From: Nocardioides conyzicola
GTDB lineage: Bacteria; Actinomycetota; Actinomycetes; Propionibacteriales; Nocardioidaceae
DNA: 64,000 nucleotides
Reading direction: 5' to 3'
NCBI RefSeq assembly: GCF_039543825.1
Contig: NZ_BAABKM010000002.1
Coordinates: 1,458,133-1,522,132, forward strand
Part shown: positions 33,047 to 41,653 of the stretch, one piece after another
Numbering within the stretch: the stretch's first letter is position 1
Layout of the letters: each line of letters starts with the position of its first letter
The notes under the pieces: generated by a model
Databases searched by the model: none
What the model saw: the letters and a program-made list of their open reading frames with translations, nothing else
What the model was told of the DNA's origin: nothing
Translations under genes and position numbers: made by a program

Positions 33047-33576
33047 CGGTCCCGCGCCGCGTGGTCACCGGCCACACCCCCTCCGGCGTCTCGGTCGTGC
33101 TCTCGGACGGTCCTGTGCCGGTGAGCAAGTCGCTGCCGGACGACGGCGTGGAGTTCCACGAGATCTGGAACACCGCCGGGGCACCGGCCCTGGTCACGGC
33201 CGTCGAGCCGGACGAGCCGACGGCGCGCACGCTCGCCGTACCTCCTCCGCCGCTGGGCACGAAGATCCGGATCAACGAGTTCGCGCCGGGCCACCTCGAC
33301 GAGCGCGGCCTGCAGTCGCCGGTGCACCGGACGGCGTCGATCGACTACGGCATCGTGCTGTCCGGCGAGATCACGCTCGTCCTCGACGACTCCGAGGTCA
33401 CGCTGCGCGCGGGCGACATCGTCGTGCAGCGCGGCACCGACCACGCCTGGGCCAACCGCGGCACCGAGGTGGCGCGGGTGGTGTTCGTGCTGGTCGACGG
33501 TGAGCTCGACCCGGACCTGGTGTCGACGCTGCCGGGAGGTCTCGACGGGCTGATGCACGGGGGCCCGCGGGACTAG
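33043..33576 (+). CDS. Cupin-domain protein
   Basis: A 177-residue single-cupin protein. The barrel spans about residues 85-160: motif 1 reads HRTASIDYGIVLSGEITLVL (about 99-118) and motif 2 RAGDIVVQRGTDHAWANRG. The metal ligands are partly altered: motif 1 has His but Asp/Tyr in place of the second His. It may therefore bind metal weakly or act as a small-molecule sensor or isomerase. The first 80 residues form an extra beta-rich region. It is translationally coupled to the MBL hydrolase. Its 3' end overlaps the convergent rhamnosidase gene by four bases. Confidence 0.82.
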   Translation: MTVPRRVVTGHTPSGVSVVLSDGPVPVSKSLPDDGVEFHEIWNTAGAPALVTAVEPDEPTARTLAVPPPPLGTKIRINEFAPGHLDERGLQSPVHRTASIDYGIVLSGEITLVLDDSEVTLRAGDIVVQRGTDHAWANRGTEVARVVFVLVDGELDPDLVSTLPGGLDGLMHGGPRD

Positions 33577-36146
33577 AACGAGTGGTCGCCCGGCCCGGCC
33601 TCGGAGGTCGCACCGGACGGAAGCACGACGGTCGCCACGCAGCCCGGGGGGACGGTGACGTCGAGGGCGAACGCCCCGTCGGACAGCGACCACGCGACCG
33701 AGATCCGGCCGTGGGGCGAGTCGTGGTGGGTCCGGGCCCAGGTCAGGCCGGCGCCGGGGCGGGGGGCGACCTCGAAGGTCCGCCACGTCGGCGACGTACG
33801 GCGCAGCCCCGCGGTGTAGCGGTGCAGGAACGAGATGACGGCGCCCTTGGAGTAGTGGCTCAGGGACTCGTGGGGTACGCCGTCGGCGTCGATGCCGTCC
33901 CACAGCTCCCACACGGTGGTGGCGCCGCGGTCGATCATCGCGAGCCACGACGGCGCCGTGTCCTGCATGAGCAGCTCGTAGGCGAGGTCCTCGTGGCCGT
34001 GGTCGGCGAGCACCGGCAGCAGGTCGGGGGTGGCGAGGAAGCCGGTGCCGACGTGGACGCCGAAGTCGCGCACCAGCGCGGCCAGGTCGTCGGCCGCGCG
34101 CTGCCGGAGCGAGTCGGGCAGCAGGTCGAAGGCCAGCGCCCGCACCAGGTTGGCCTGGGTGTGCGGGACGACGCGGCCGTCCTCGACGAACTCCTCGACC
34201 CACGCCGCCGTCACCAGCCGCGACAGCTCGTCGTACCGGTCCGCGGTCACCTTGTCGTCCAGCACCCGCGCGATCTCGGCGGCGTTGCGGGTCGACCAGG
34301 CGTAGAAGGCCGTGGCGACGACCGCCTTGTCGGCCTTGATGAAGCCCTCGAAGTCGTCGCCCGGGTGGCCATCAGGCTCGAGCCACTCGCCCCAGTGGAA
34401 GCCGGTGTCCCACAGGTAGCGGTCGTGCGGCCGCGGCTCGGGGTGGCGGGCGACCCGGTCGGGGTGGCGGTCGTGGGTCGCCATCCGCTCCATCCGGTCG
34501 AGCCACGCCACCATCGCCGGCCACAGCTCGGCGAGCACCTCGGCGTCGCCGTACTCGCGGTGGAGCTCGAGCGGCACCAGCACGACGGCGTCGCCCCAGC
34601 CGGCGGAGCCGTTGACCTGCTCGAGGAAGCCGGTGCGCTCGGCCACCGGGATCGGCGCCATGTTGTTGAGGGTGCCGTCCGCCCACTGCATGGCGGCGAG
34701 GTCGCGCAGCCACTTGAGGGAGAAGCCGGCGACGTCGTAGAGGTACGACGCGGTCGGGACGTAGAGCTGCCAGTCGCCGGTCCAGCCGGCGCGCTCGCGC
34801 GTCGGGCAGTCGGTCGGTACGTCGCAGGCGTTGCCGCGGAAGCTCCACACCGCGGCGTCGTGCAGGCGGTTGAGCCGGTCGTCCGAGCAGGTGAACCCAC
34901 CACGCTCGGGCAGGTCGGTGTGCACGACGACGCCGGTGACGTCGCCCGCCGAGATCGCGGGCAGGTCTCCCTCGATGCGCACGTAGCGGAAGCCATGGGT
35001 GGTGAACCGCGGCTCGAAGACGTCGCCCACCACCCCGGCCGAGACCACGTGGTCGACCTGGCCGGCGGTGAGGTCGGGCAGGAACGGCAGGTTGGGCACC
35101 AGGTGGTCCATCGTGACGTCGCCGTCGGGGCCGAGCGCCTCGCCATGCGTCAGCGTCAGCGCGGTGCCCTCCGGCCCGAGCCTGGTCAGGCGGACGTGCC
35201 CGTTGATGTTCTGGCCGAGGTCGACGACCTGGACCCCGGGGCGCAGCGTGGTGACCGAAACCGGGCGGAGCTCCTCGACCGGACGGACCGGCGGGGCGGG
35301 CGAGCACGTCAGCGCGTCGTACCCGATCTCCGCGACGACGACCGGCCGCCAGTCGACGGCGCCGACCAGGCGGCGGTCCTCGGACTGGCCGTCGATGAGG
35401 TCGGCGGCCACGATGTGCGAGGTCGTCCACTGCCAGTCGGGACCGGTGCCGTGCACCGTGGTCGTGCCGTCCTCGTGCTCGACGACGAGCTGGGCGAGGT
35501 AGGCCGTCCGATCGCCCCACTGGTCGCTGGCTCGTGGGGCTCCGACCTGGCCGCGGAACCAGCCGTCCGCGAGCAGCGCCTCGACCACGTGCCGGCCGGG
35601 CGAGAGCAGCGCGGTGACGTCGTGCGTCCGGACGTGGGTGTGCACGGCGTACTCCGTGTACCCCGGCGCGAGCTCGTCGTCGCCGACCCGGGCACCGTCG
35701 ATCGAGGTCTCGTGCAGCCCGTGCGCGGTGACGTGCAGCCGGGCGCCGCGCACCGGTGCGTTGACGAAGACCTCGCCGCGGACCCGGTACGCAGGGCGAG
35801 AGCCGGCCTTCGGCACCTCACCCTCGTCGGGGCGGATCCACGCGGCGGTCCAGTCTGCGGCGTCGAGCAGCCCGGTCTCGAGGACGGTCGGCTCGGACCA
35901 GCCGAGGTCCCGCCCGTCGGCCCACACGCGCACGCGGACGCTGCGGCGCGCCCCCGAGCCGAGGTCGTCGGCCGGCCAGGGCACGAGCACGGTCTCGGCC
36001 GAGTCGGTCCGCCCGTACGCCGTACCGTCCACCTCCAGCTCGTAGCCGTCCTGGGCGACGGTGCCGGGCGGCAGCTGCCACGACAGGCGCGGGCGGCGCT
36101 CGGCGATGCCGACGGGGTGGTCCAGGTGCTCGACGCGAACTCGCAT
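33573..36146 (-). CDS. GH78 family alpha-L-rhamnosidase
   Basis: An 857-residue glycoside hydrolase of family 78. Residues about 1-95 are a fibronectin-III-like domain, 120-260 the Bac_rhamnosid_N carbohydrate-binding domain and 300-410 a concanavalin-like domain. The catalytic (alpha/alpha)6 barrel starts at about 415, and a C-terminal beta domain starts at about 775. The signature DCPTRERAGWTGD gives Asp446, Glu451 and Asp458, which match catalytic-site residues of the family. There is no signal peptide, so it acts in the cytoplasm on imported rhamnosides such as flavonoid glycosides. No rhamnose catabolic genes are adjacent. Confidence 0.93.
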   Translation of the reverse strand: MRVRVEHLDHPVGIAERRPRLSWQLPPGTVAQDGYELEVDGTAYGRTDSAETVLVPWPADDLGSGARRSVRVRVWADGRDLGWSEPTVLETGLLDAADWTAAWIRPDEGEVPKAGSRPAYRVRGEVFVNAPVRGARLHVTAHGLHETSIDGARVGDDELAPGYTEYAVHTHVRTHDVTALLSPGRHVVEALLADGWFRGQVGAPRASDQWGDRTAYLAQLVVEHEDGTTTVHGTGPDWQWTTSHIVAADLIDGQSEDRRLVGAVDWRPVVVAEIGYDALTCSPAPPVRPVEELRPVSVTTLRPGVQVVDLGQNINGHVRLTRLGPEGTALTLTHGEALGPDGDVTMDHLVPNLPFLPDLTAGQVDHVVSAGVVGDVFEPRFTTHGFRYVRIEGDLPAISAGDVTGVVVHTDLPERGGFTCSDDRLNRLHDAAVWSFRGNACDVPTDCPTRERAGWTGDWQLYVPTASYLYDVAGFSLKWLRDLAAMQWADGTLNNMAPIPVAERTGFLEQVNGSAGWGDAVVLVPLELHREYGDAEVLAELWPAMVAWLDRMERMATHDRHPDRVARHPEPRPHDRYLWDTGFHWGEWLEPDGHPGDDFEGFIKADKAVVATAFYAWSTRNAAEIARVLDDKVTADRYDELSRLVTAAWVEEFVEDGRVVPHTQANLVRALAFDLLPDSLRQRAADDLAALVRDFGVHVGTGFLATPDLLPVLADHGHEDLAYELLMQDTAPSWLAMIDRGATTVWELWDGIDADGVPHESLSHYSKGAVISFLHRYTAGLRRTSPTWRTFEVAPRPGAGLTWARTHHDSPHGRISVAWSLSDGAFALDVTVPPGCVATVVLPSGATSEAGPGDHSF

Positions 36147-36204
36147 GTGACCACCCTCACGGCGTGGTCGGCGACGCACCAATCACCAGGACGGACGTCA
36201 GGTA

Positions 36205-36663
36205 TCAGCGGTGCCGGGCGAAGAACCCGTCGAGCAGCGCGGCCGACTCGCCCGCCATCACCCCGGCCACGACCTCGGGGCGGTGGTTGAGTCGTCGGTC
36301 GCGGACGACGTCCCAGAGGCTGCCGACCGCGCCGGCCTTGGGGTCCCAGGCACCGAAGACGACCCGCTCGACCCGGCTGAGCACGGCGGCGCCGGCGCAC
36401 ATGGTGCACGGCTCGAGCGTGACCACGAGGGTGTGCCCGTCGAGGCGCCACTCGCCGTGGGCGCGGGCGGCCTCGCGCAGGGCGACGACCTCGGCGTGCC
36501 CGGTCGGGTCGTGGTCGGCCTCGCGGACGTTGCGGCCGCGGCCGACCGTCGTACCGTCCGGCGCGAGGACGACGGCGCCGATCGGCACGTCGTCGGTCGC
36601 CAGGGCGGCGCGCGCCTCGTCGAGGGCGGCGGTCATCGCGCCCACCCACCGCTGGGTGCTCAC
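36205..36663 (-). CDS. tadA: tRNA-specific adenosine deaminase
   Basis: A 152-residue zinc-dependent deaminase that converts A34 to inosine in tRNA-Arg(ACG), an essential step in wobble decoding. The catalytic HAE motif gives His56 and Glu58. Zinc is also bound by Cys86 and Cys89 (PCTMC). The DDVPIGAVV opening is typical. GTG 36663 overlaps the stop of the upstream partner gene by four bases; ATG at residue 10 is an alternative start. The partner gene directly upstream supports the assignment. Confidence 0.93.
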   Translation of the reverse strand: MSTQRWVGAMTAALDEARAALATDDVPIGAVVLAPDGTTVGRGRNVREADHDPTGHAEVVALREAARAHGEWRLDGHTLVVTLEPCTMCAGAAVLSRVERVVFGAWDPKAGAVGSLWDVVRDRRLNHRPEVVAGVMAGESAALLDGFFARHR

Positions 36664-37145
36664 GCCGAGGTGAGGCCGATCGCGTCGTCGAAGAGCTCGC
36701 CGAACCCGAGCTTGCGAGCCACGTCGGAGAGCATCTCGTCGGGGTAGAGGTCAACGTCGTCGAGCAGCACCCCCATGTCCATGGCGTGCATGCCGAGGTC
36801 GCCGAGCAGGTCGAGGTCGCCGGCGGGGACCTGGTCGTCCTCGTCCTCCGGCGGCGGCAGGCCGAGGAAGGTGACGGCGGAGCTGGCCAGCTCCCACTCG
36901 TCGGCCGCGGTGATGTCGGAGAGCAGGACCCGGGTGCTCTGGCCCGCCACGCGCACGATGACGAAGAAGTCCTCGTCCATCGCCACCAGGCCGACGGCAC
37001 CGCCGTCACCCGGGAAGCGGCGCAGCGCGTGGGAGAGCCGGTCGACGTCCTCGATCACGTCGTGCGCGAGCTCCTTCACGGTCCAGACACCCTCGTCGCG
37101 ATAGGCAGCGAGGGCGAAGTCGACGCCGTCGATCTCTTCGGTCAT
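36660..37145 (-). CDS. tRNA adenosine deaminase-associated protein
   Basis: A 161-residue acidic protein. Actinobacteria consistently encode a homologue just upstream of tadA (the tRNA adenosine deaminase-associated family). It has the family hallmarks of a [14 protein letters not shown] opening, a FFVIVRV strand and an acidic segment ([11 protein letters not shown]). Its function is unknown, perhaps a TadA stabiliser or regulator. The GTGA overlap with tadA shows co-translation. It is divergent from upp. Confidence 0.9.
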   Translation of the reverse strand: MTEEIDGVDFALAAYRDEGVWTVKELAHDVIEDVDRLSHALRRFPGDGGAVGLVAMDEDFFVIVRVAGQSTRVLLSDITAADEWELASSAVTFLGLPPPEDEDDQVPAGDLDLLGDLGMHAMDMGVLLDDVDLYPDEMLSDVARKLGFGELFDDAIGLTSA

Positions 37146-37269
37146 CGCACTCCTCCGATCCCTCTGCAACTGCGGCTGCCCGGTGGTGCTCCCCGTCGGG
37201 TCTTCCAGAGTGGCAGACCGGGGGGATGCGGCCAACCCCCTTTCCCTGCTGGGCCACTACTGTTTGCCC

Positions 37270-37911
37270 ATGCGCACCCACGTCGTCGACCACCCCCTCG
37301 TCGCTCACAAGCTCACCGTGCTGCGCGACATCGACACCGACTCCCCGACGTTCCGGAGCCTGGCCGACGAGCTGGTGACGCTGCTCGCCTACGAGGCCAC
37401 CCGCGACGTCCGGGTCGAGCCGGTCGACATCGTGACCCCGGTGTCGCCGACGACCGGCACCAAACTCGCCAGCCCGCGGCCCCTCGTGGTGCCGATCCTC
37501 CGGGCCGGGCTCGGCATGCTCGACGGGATGATGCGGCTGTTGCCCACCGCCGAGGTCGGCTTCCTCGGCATGATCCGCAACGAGGAGACGCTCGAGGCCT
37601 CGACGTACGCCGAGCGCCTGCCGGAGGACCTGTCCGGGCGCCAGTGCTACGTGCTCGACCCGATGCTCGCGACGGGTGGGACCCTGGCGGCCGCGATCAA
37701 GTTCCTCACCGACCGCGGCGCCGACCACATCACCGCCATCTGCCTGCTGGCCGCTCCCGAGGGCTGCGCCCGGCTGGAGAAGGACCTCGAGGGCCTCGAC
37801 GTCCCGGTCACGATCGTCACCGCCGCGATGGACGAGAAGCTCAACGACAAGGGCTACATCGTCCCCGGCCTCGGCGACGCCGGCGACCGGTTGTACGGCG
37901 TGGTGGGCTGA
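37270..37911 (+). CDS. upp: Uracil phosphoribosyltransferase
   Basis: A 213-residue pyrimidine-salvage enzyme that makes UMP from uracil and PRPP. The PRPP-binding loop DPMLATGGT spans residues 130-138. [14 protein letters not shown] and the C-terminal [13 protein letters not shown], which binds uracil, are both complete. ATG 37270 begins [11 protein letters not shown], the family start. It is convergent with a tiny membrane-protein gene whose stop directly follows. Confidence 0.96.
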   Translation: MRTHVVDHPLVAHKLTVLRDIDTDSPTFRSLADELVTLLAYEATRDVRVEPVDIVTPVSPTTGTKLASPRPLVVPILRAGLGMLDGMMRLLPTAEVGFLGMIRNEETLEASTYAERLPEDLSGRQCYVLDPMLATGGTLAAAIKFLTDRGADHITAICLLAAPEGCARLEKDLEGLDVPVTIVTAAMDEKLNDKGYIVPGLGDAGDRLYGVVG

Positions 37912-38085
37912 TCAGCTCGGGAAGATCTGCACCTTGCCGGTGGCGATCAGCACCATCAGCAGGAGCACGAGGATGCCGAGGACGGCGTACACCCACTCCT
38001 TGCTGACCCGGCTCTCGTCGGACTCGGGCGCGTCGTAGCGGTGGCCGTCGGGGCGGCCGCGGCGCTCCTCGTCGTCGTCAGTCAT
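37912..38085 (-). CDS. Small single-pass membrane protein
   Basis: A 57-residue protein. The first 30 residues are acidic and basic (MTDDDEERRGRPDGHRYD). A single hydrophobic segment (VYAVLGILVLLLMVLIA) and a short tail ending in FPS follow. It starts 30 bases after the pntB stop on the same strand, so it may be the last gene of the transhydrogenase transcript. Its stop abuts the convergent upp gene. Function unknown. The clean start, composition and transmembrane helix support a real gene. Confidence 0.65.
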   Translation of the reverse strand: MTDDDEERRGRPDGHRYDAPESDESRVSKEWVYAVLGILVLLLMVLIATGKVQIFPS

Positions 38086-38114
38086 GCCATCTCAACGACT
38101 GACGGGGCATAACG

Positions 38115-39503
38115 TCACAGCGCCTTGACCGCGTTGAGCAGCTTGCCGAGCGTGTCCTTCGCGTCGCCGAAGAGCAACGTGGTGGTGGGCTCGAAGAGCA
38201 GCTCGTTCTCGATGCCGGCGAAGCCGGGTCGCATGGAGCGCTTCATGAAGACGACCTGCTTGGCCTCGTCGGCGTTGAGGATGGGCATGCCGTAGATCGG
38301 GGCGCCCGGCGTGGTCTTGGCGGCCGGGTTGACGACGTCGTTGGCGCCGACGACGAGGACGACGTCGGTGTTCTTGAACTCGCCGTTGATCTCGTCCATC
38401 TCGATCAGCTGCTCGTAGGGCACCTGGGCCTCGGCGAGCAGCACGTTCATGTGGCCGGGCATCCGGCCGGCGACGGGGTGGATCGCGTAGTCGACGTGCG
38501 CGCCGCGGGCGAGGAGCACGTCGACCAGCTCGCGCAGCGTGTGCTGCGCCTGGGCGACGGCCAGGCCGTAGCCGGGGACGATGATCACGCGGTCGGCGTA
38601 CCCGAGCAGGATCGCGATGTCCTCGGGCCCGGCCGACCTCACCGGCCGGTCGGACGCCTCGCCGGCGCCGAGGGTCGAGCCGCCCTTGAGGGCGCCGAAG
38701 AGGATGTTGGTCACCGAGCGGCCCATGGCCTTGGCCATCAGCATCGTCAGGAACGTGCCGGACGCGCCGACCAGGGTGCCGGCCACGAGCAGCACGACGT
38801 TGCCCAGCACGTAGCCGGACGCGGCGACCGTGAGGCCGGTGAACGCGTTGAGCAGCGAGATCACGATCGGTACGTCGGCGCCGCCGACCGGCAGCACCAG
38901 CAGCATGCCGACGACCAGGCCGACCACCGCGAGGTCGATGCCGATGAACATCGAGGGGTTGGTCACCGTGAGCACGCCGAGGACGACCGCGGCGATGCCG
39001 GCGGCACCGAAGACGACCGGCAGGCCGGGGAAGACCACCGGCCGCGAGGTCATCAGCTCCTGGAGCTTGGCGAAGGTGACGATCGAGCCGGCGAAGGAGA
39101 CGGAGCCCACCAGGATCGTGAACGCCGTTGCGGCGAGCGTGAACCAGCTGATCGAGTCGGCGTGCGGGATCATCTCGTCGAGCTCGAGCAGCGCGACCAG
39201 CGCGGCCGCGCCGCCGCCGACGCCGTTGAAGAGCGCGACCATCTGCGGCATCTGGGTCATCTGCACGCGCTGGGCGCCGACGACACCGATCACCGTGCCG
39301 ACCGCGATGGCGGCCACGATCAGCCAGACGTGGTCGAGCTCCAGGTAGATGAACGGCACGACCACCGCGACGACGGCCGCGGCGGCGCCGATCAGGTTGC
39401 CCACACGGGCGGTCTTCGGTCCGGACAGGCCCTTGAGGGCGAGGATGAAGCAGATGGCGCAGGCCAGGTAGACGAGCTGGACCCAGGTCGGCATCGTCGT
39501 CAT
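38115..39503 (-). CDS. pntB: NAD(P) transhydrogenase beta subunit
   Basis: A 462-residue membrane subunit of the proton-translocating transhydrogenase. It uses the proton gradient to drive hydride transfer from NADH to NADP+, supplying NADPH. The first 260 residues hold about nine membrane segments (domain II). Residues about 285-462 form the NADP-binding domain III, with IIVPGYGLAVAQAQH and the GANDVVNPAA motif. Its start directly overlaps the stop of the small alpha-subunit gene. All three subunit genes form one operon. Confidence 0.95.
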   Translation of the reverse strand: MTTMPTWVQLVYLACAICFILALKGLSGPKTARVGNLIGAAAAVVAVVVPFIYLELDHVWLIVAAIAVGTVIGVVGAQRVQMTQMPQMVALFNGVGGGAAALVALLELDEMIPHADSISWFTLAATAFTILVGSVSFAGSIVTFAKLQELMTSRPVVFPGLPVVFGAAGIAAVVLGVLTVTNPSMFIGIDLAVVGLVVGMLLVLPVGGADVPIVISLLNAFTGLTVAASGYVLGNVVLLVAGTLVGASGTFLTMLMAKAMGRSVTNILFGALKGGSTLGAGEASDRPVRSAGPEDIAILLGYADRVIIVPGYGLAVAQAQHTLRELVDVLLARGAHVDYAIHPVAGRMPGHMNVLLAEAQVPYEQLIEMDEINGEFKNTDVVLVVGANDVVNPAAKTTPGAPIYGMPILNADEAKQVVFMKRSMRPGFAGIENELLFEPTTTLLFGDAKDTLGKLLNAVKAL

Positions 39504-39835
39504 CAGGCGGCCCCGCCCGACTGCTGAGTCCCGTCGGACGTCGGCGCAGGCTTGGGCTTCTTGCGCACGAACATCTGCAGCATCCGGTCGGTCACCACGA
39601 AGCCGCCGACCATGTTGATCGCGGCCAGCACGATCGCGACCAGCCCGACGACGAGCGCCACATCGCTGTCGGTCGTCCCGGTCACCAGGACGGCGCCGAG
39701 CAGGATGATGCCGTGGATGGCGTTGGCGCCGGACATCAGCGGCGTGTGCAGCGTCGAGGAGACCTTTGCGATCACCTCGATGCCGACGAAGACGCTCAGG
39801 ATGAAGATCGTCAGCCAGACGACTGCCTCGTCCAT
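39503..39835 (-). CDS. pntAB: NAD(P) transhydrogenase alpha subunit, membrane part
   Basis: A 110-residue protein with three to four membrane segments (TIFILSVFVGIEVI, HGIILLGAVLVTG and so on). It corresponds to the C-terminal membrane part of PntA, encoded separately in actinobacteria and alphaproteobacteria. The conserved LHTPLMSGANAIHGI motif is complete. Both ends overlap the neighbouring subunit genes by a single base, fixing the reading frame and indicating stoichiometric translation. Confidence 0.95.
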   Translation of the reverse strand: MDEAVVWLTIFILSVFVGIEVIAKVSSTLHTPLMSGANAIHGIILLGAVLVTGTTDSDVALVVGLVAIVLAAINMVGGFVVTDRMLQMFVRKKPKPAPTSDGTQQSGGAA

Positions 39836-40989
39836 CAGTTCTCCCCTTCCAGGGCCACGCGCGTGGGTTCGTGCCGGATCGCTCCGTCGTGCGTCACGCA
39901 GGAGCCGATGACGATCTCGTCGTCGAAGTCGGGGGCGAAGGCGCCGGCTTCCCTGCCGTCCGGACCGTCGGTCGCCGCGCGCGTCATCAGGGTGACGATG
40001 TTGACGATGTTCTGGGCGTAGAGCCGCGACGCCGGCCCGGGCATCTGCGACGGCACGTTGGCGCCGCCCCAGACCTGGGCGTTGCCGATCCGGACCACCT
40101 CGCCCGCGACCGCGCCCTCGACGTTGCCGCCGGACTCGGCGGCCAGGTCGACGACCACGGAGCCGGGGCTCATCTGCTCGACCATCGCCCGGGTGACCAG
40201 CAGCGGCGCCCTGCGGCCGGGTACGGCGGCCGTGGTGATCAGCGCGTCCGCGGCGGCGACGTACGGCGTGAGCCGCTCCATCTGCAGCGCCGCCCGCTCC
40301 TCGGTCATCTCACGGGCGTAGCCGCCCGCACCCTCGAGGGTGTCGAGCTCGAGGTCGATCGCCTGCGCTCCCACCGACCGGATCTCCTCGGCGGCGGCCG
40401 CGCGGACGTCGTAGGCCTTGACGACCGCGCCGAGCCGCTTGGCGGTCGCGATCGCCTGCAGCCCGGCGACGCCGGCGCCGAGCACGACCACCTGGGCGGG
40501 CGGGACCGTGCCCGCCGCCGTCATGTTGAGGGGGAAGAAGCGGCGCAGCATGCCGGCCGCGACGACCGCGCAGCGGTAGCCCGACACCAGCGCCTGCGAC
40601 GAGAGGGCGTCCATGGCCTGGGCGCGCGAGATCCGCGGCACCAGCTCCATCGCGAACGACGTCACGCCCGCGTCCCGCAGCGCGGTCACCACCTCGCGCT
40701 CCTGCCCGGTCGGCAGGAAGGAGATCGTCGCCGCCCCGGCGGGGAGCCGGCGGATCTGGTCGGTCGCCAGCGGCTGCACCGAGACGACCGCGTCGGCGCC
40801 GTCCAGCGCCGCGTCGTCGAGGACGGCCCCGGCAGCGGCGTACTCCTCGTCGGAGATCAGCGCGTGCAGTCCCGCGCCCGGCTCGACGGCCACGTCGTAG
40901 CCCAGACCGGTCAGCTTGCCCACGAGCTCCGGGACCATCGCCACGCGCATCTCGCCCGCACGGGTCTCTCTTGCCACCGCGATCTTCAC
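39835..40989 (-). CDS. pntAA: NAD(P) transhydrogenase alpha subunit, NAD-binding part
   Basis: A 384-residue soluble subunit (domain I) that binds NAD(H). It belongs to the alanine dehydrogenase/PNT family, with AVARETRAGEMRVAMVPE at the N-terminus, the VVVLGAGVAGLQAI Rossmann loop (about 170-183) and the VYDVR-like AYDVRAAAAEEI segment. The likely start is GTG 40989 just before the KIAVARE strand; the longer reading from 41046 would cross the upstream palindrome. It is the first gene of the pnt operon. A 19-bp inverted repeat lies 45 bases upstream. Confidence 0.94.
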   Translation of the reverse strand: MKIAVARETRAGEMRVAMVPELVGKLTGLGYDVAVEPGAGLHALISDEEYAAAGAVLDDAALDGADAVVSVQPLATDQIRRLPAGAATISFLPTGQEREVVTALRDAGVTSFAMELVPRISRAQAMDALSSQALVSGYRCAVVAAGMLRRFFPLNMTAAGTVPPAQVVVLGAGVAGLQAIATAKRLGAVVKAYDVRAAAAEEIRSVGAQAIDLELDTLEGAGGYAREMTEERAALQMERLTPYVAAADALITTAAVPGRRAPLLVTRAMVEQMSPGSVVVDLAAESGGNVEGAVAGEVVRIGNAQVWGGANVPSQMPGPASRLYAQNIVNIVTLMTRAATDGPDGREAGAFAPDFDDEIVIGSCVTHDGAIRHEPTRVALEGEN

Positions 40990-41033
40990 CCGTCGCAACC
41001 TAGGGCAGAACGCCGACGCTCGATAGCCCGATG

Positions 41034-41052
41034 TGATGCGCGACACGCATCA
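41034..41052. promoter_or_regulatory. Perfect inverted repeat upstream of the pnt operon
   Basis: Arms TGATGCG and CGCATCA surround CGACA, ending over the stop codon of the upstream thpR gene. It could be an operator for the pnt promoter or a short 3' hairpin for thpR. No T-run follows on the minus strand, so an operator is slightly more likely. Confidence 0.4.
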
Positions 41053-41619
41053 GCCGAGGGCGAGCTCCTCCACGGTCTCGTGGCGCGGCCGCCCGCGGGG
41101 ACCCTCGCCGAGGTACGACGCCACCAGGCTCACCCGGTCGACCCGCCACGGCGGCCCGGCGTACCCGTCGAGCAGCCGCACCCAGTCGGACACCTCCCCG
41201 GGATGTCCGAGCCGAGCGAGCGTGAGATGGGGCCGGAACCGCTGCCCGTCGACCGCGATCCCGGCCCGGTTGGCAGCCACACGGCAGCCGGTGGCCAGCC
41301 GCCCGAGCTCGGTGCGGCCGAGCTCGTCGAGGTCGAGGCCCGCCCAGATGACACGGGCGCGACCGGCGTCCGGGAAGGCGCCGCCGCCCGCGACCCGTGC
41401 GTCGAAGGGGGTACGCCGGGCCGCCGCGCGCCCGAGCCGCTCGACCAGGTCGTCGAGGCGCCGCTCCTCGACCTCGGCCAGGAACGCCAGCGTGACGTGG
41501 AGCTGCTCGGCCGCCGCCCAGCGGAACGGCGCGGCCGAGCGGCGTACCTCCAGGAACTCGTCGAGGTGCTCGATCACCCCCTCGGGCGGCACGACGGCCA
41601 CGAACATCCGCAACACCAT
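41050..41619 (-). CDS. thpR: RNA 2',3'-cyclic phosphodiesterase
   Basis: A 189-residue 2H phosphoesterase (formerly 2'-5' RNA ligase). The two catalytic HxTx motifs are His41-Val-Thr43-Leu and His131-Leu-Thr133-Leu. MFVAVVPPEGV opens the fold. It hydrolyses 2',3'-cyclic phosphate ends of RNA. ATG 41619 is chosen; a longer N-terminus would overlap the divergent secreted-protein gene. It is upstream of the pnt operon on the same strand but separated by 60 bases. Confidence 0.9.
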   Translation of the reverse strand: MVLRMFVAVVPPEGVIEHLDEFLEVRRSAAPFRWAAAEQLHVTLAFLAEVEERRLDDLVERLGRAAARRTPFDARVAGGGAFPDAGRARVIWAGLDLDELGRTELGRLATGCRVAANRAGIAVDGQRFRPHLTLARLGHPGEVSDWVRLLDGYAGPPWRVDRVSLVASYLGEGPRGRPRHETVEELALG

Positions 41620-41653
41620 GCGCCCATCCAACCCCGGCTGAGACCATGGCCGC

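Noticed and set aside
33582..36290. 902-residue open frame on the plus strand
   Set aside because: Antisense shadow of the GH78 rhamnosidase; composition is Val/Arg/Gly/His-rich with no recognisable domains.
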